Positions 63,084-64,000 of a DNA stretch of 64,000 nt are shown here, in pieces. Location: positions 62,001-126,000 of the forward strand of contig NZ_JAIWPJ010000006.1 of NCBI RefSeq assembly GCF_020515625.1, in the 5' to 3' direction. A program made the translations under genes and the position numbers. Each line of letters begins with the position of its first letter. Position 1 is the first letter of the stretch. This DNA comes from Natrinema amylolyticum (GTDB lineage: Archaea; Halobacteriota; Halobacteria; Halobacteriales; Natrialbaceae). The notes beneath the pieces are model-generated. The model was not told where the DNA came from and made no database searches. It saw only the letters and a list, made by a program, of their open reading frames with translations.

Positions 63084-63458
63084 GTGACGAGCCACGACGT
63101 GACCCTCGAGTGGCCCGACGGCCGGACGCGGACGATCGCGGTCCGCGAGGACGAGACGGTGCTGGAAGGAGCCGAACGGGTCGAGATCGGGCTCCCGTTC
63201 GGCTGTCGGACCGGTGCCTGCGGGACCTGTACGGGACGGTTACTCGCGATTGACGGGACGAAACGCGGAGACGGCGTCGATACGGGAGGGGGCGATGTCG
63301 AAGCCGCGTTCGCGTATCGCCGTCCGCCTCGAGCCCTGAAGGATCGACACCGGGACGACGGCTACGTACTGCTGTGTATTGCCTCGCCGCGGACTGACTG
63401 TCGGATCGCGGTCGGCTCGAGCGTCCACACCGAACTGGTGGAGAATCCCTGGAAGTGA
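63084..63458 (+). CDS. Plant-type 2Fe-2S ferredoxin, paralogue
   Basis: The 124-residue protein starts with GTG 63084 (MTSHDVTLEW) and has the same layout as the ferredoxin at 61196-61585, with cluster cysteines in GCRTGACGTC (about 40-49) and LCIASPRTDC. The acidic insert is shorter and less acidic. It follows the selenium-binding-protein gene by 34 bp, so the two are probably cotranscribed. The pair of ferredoxins may have arisen by a local duplication around the central gene. Confidence 0.88.
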   Translation: MTSHDVTLEWPDGRTRTIAVREDETVLEGAERVEIGLPFGCRTGACGTCTGRLLAIDGTKRGDGVDTGGGDVEAAFAYRRPPRALKDRHRDDGYVLLCIASPRTDCRIAVGSSVHTELVENPWK

Positions 63459-63551
63459 CGCGTTTCGACCCGATCGAGCCGATAGCGACGCGAAGCGGCC
63501 GACACGCAGTCAGTACTGTTAACGGGGGCGAACGGCTACCCTCGGGCAAGA

Positions 63552-64000
63552 ATGCCAGTCGCCGACAAGGACGCGGACGAAGACAACCCCTATCTCCGGG
63601 ATCCGCCGACCGACTTCGCACCGGTCGAGGAACTCTCGGAGGCCGAAGCCGAGCGCCAGGTCGAACTGCTCCGAGAGGCCGTCCGCGAACACGACCGCCG
63701 ATACTACGTCGAGAGCGAGCCGCTGATCGCTGATCGAACCTACGACGCGCTGTTCGCCCGCCTGCGCGACCTCGAGGACGCCTTCGGCCTCGACCATCCC
63801 GACAGCCCCACCCGAAGCGTCGGCGGAGAACCGATCGAGGAGTTCGAGACGGTCGAGCACGTCGCGCCGATGCTCTCGATCGATCAGAGCGGCGAGGAGG
63901 AGGACGTCCGGGAGTTCGACGAGCGCGTGCGACGAGAGTTACGTGCCAGCGGGCACGCAGGCGACGTCCGATACGTCTGCGAACCCAAGTTCGACGGTGT
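63552..64000 (+). CDS. ligA: NAD-dependent DNA ligase LigA (3' end outside window)
   Basis: The first 149 residues are present. They show the LigA Ia domain (AERQVELLREAVREHDRRYY, about 34-53, the NAD-binding YxxD region) with PDSPTRSVGGE (about 92-102) and the adenylation site CEPKFDG (Lys about 147), at which the ligase becomes AMP-modified. NAD-dependent ligase is a bacterial-type enzyme acquired by haloarchaea, which also carry an ATP-dependent one. ATG 63552 gives an acidic leader (MPVADKDADEDNPYL) usual in halophiles. The frame continues past the window end. Confidence 0.93.
   Translation, partial: MPVADKDADEDNPYLRDPPTDFAPVEELSEAEAERQVELLREAVREHDRRYYVESEPLIADRTYDALFARLRDLEDAFGLDHPDSPTRSVGGEPIEEFETVEHVAPMLSIDQSGEEEDVREFDERVRRELRASGHAGDVRYVCEPKFDG

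Noticed and set aside
1-64000. CRISPR array
   Set aside because: No regularly spaced direct repeats with unique spacers of CRISPR size were found on reading; the repeats seen are two-copy tandems or operators.
1-64000. Insertion sequence or transposase gene
   Set aside because: No transposase motif (DDE, RuvC-like OrfB or HUH) was recognised in any plausible frame; mobility genes here are tyrosine recombinases only.

Overview
The window comes from a haloarchaeon. Over most of its length (about 21-64 kb) the DNA is very GC-rich and codons end in G or C, the proteins are strongly acidic, and the gene content is haloarchaeal: EndA, eukaryal-type TrpRS, PheST, thermosome, MC1 chromosomal protein, RIO1 kinase, a KH-domain protein, a halobacterial transducer with an opsin, and a tubulin/FtsZ-like GTPase. 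The style suggests a Natrinema/Haloterrigena-like member of the Natrialbales. That placement is inference; no 16S gene is present.

Positions 1 to about 21,065 are an accessory island, visibly AT-richer than the rest, with its left end outside the window. It holds: (i) an AddB-like and an AddA-like helicase-nuclease pair (+ strand), convergent with a GHKL ATPase and a Dam-type adenine methyltransferase (- strand), which together look like a DNA-processing or defence module; (ii) a small regulator region with two palindromic operators; (iii) a CoiA-like protein and small orphans; (iv) a tyrosine recombinase with a zinc ribbon and a weakened active site; (v) a second recombinase module made of a ribbon-helix-helix/coiled-coil protein, a lone core-binding-domain protein and a full integrase; (vi) a very AT-rich two-gene cassette, one acidic soluble protein and one membrane protein, both unrecognised. 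The island ends inside the 5' part of a NucS/DUF91-type zinc-ribbon gene, which appears to have lost its normal N-terminus.

From about 21 kb to the end the sequence is core chromosome. Translation and tRNA genes dominate: endA, trpS (two paralogues), pheS-pheT, leuS, and a tRNA-His-like gene with an irregular fold. Other genes cover phenylalanine synthesis (pheA), repair (O6-methylguanine methyltransferase, ligA), protein quality control (thermosome, Hsp20, peroxiredoxin), ribosome biogenesis (RIO1, KH protein), transport (NarK-like and sugar-porter MFS proteins), sensing (an HTH-linked histidine kinase divergent from a FIST protein) and a selenium-binding/methanethiol-oxidase protein flanked by two related ferredoxins.

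The most striking observation is at 44.6-47.6 kb. A halobacterial transducer overlaps the gene of a seven-helix microbial opsin whose retinal-binding lysine is replaced by arginine (R206), while the counterion aspartates and other pocket residues remain. This is a sensory-rhodopsin-like complex that should not bind retinal in the normal way.
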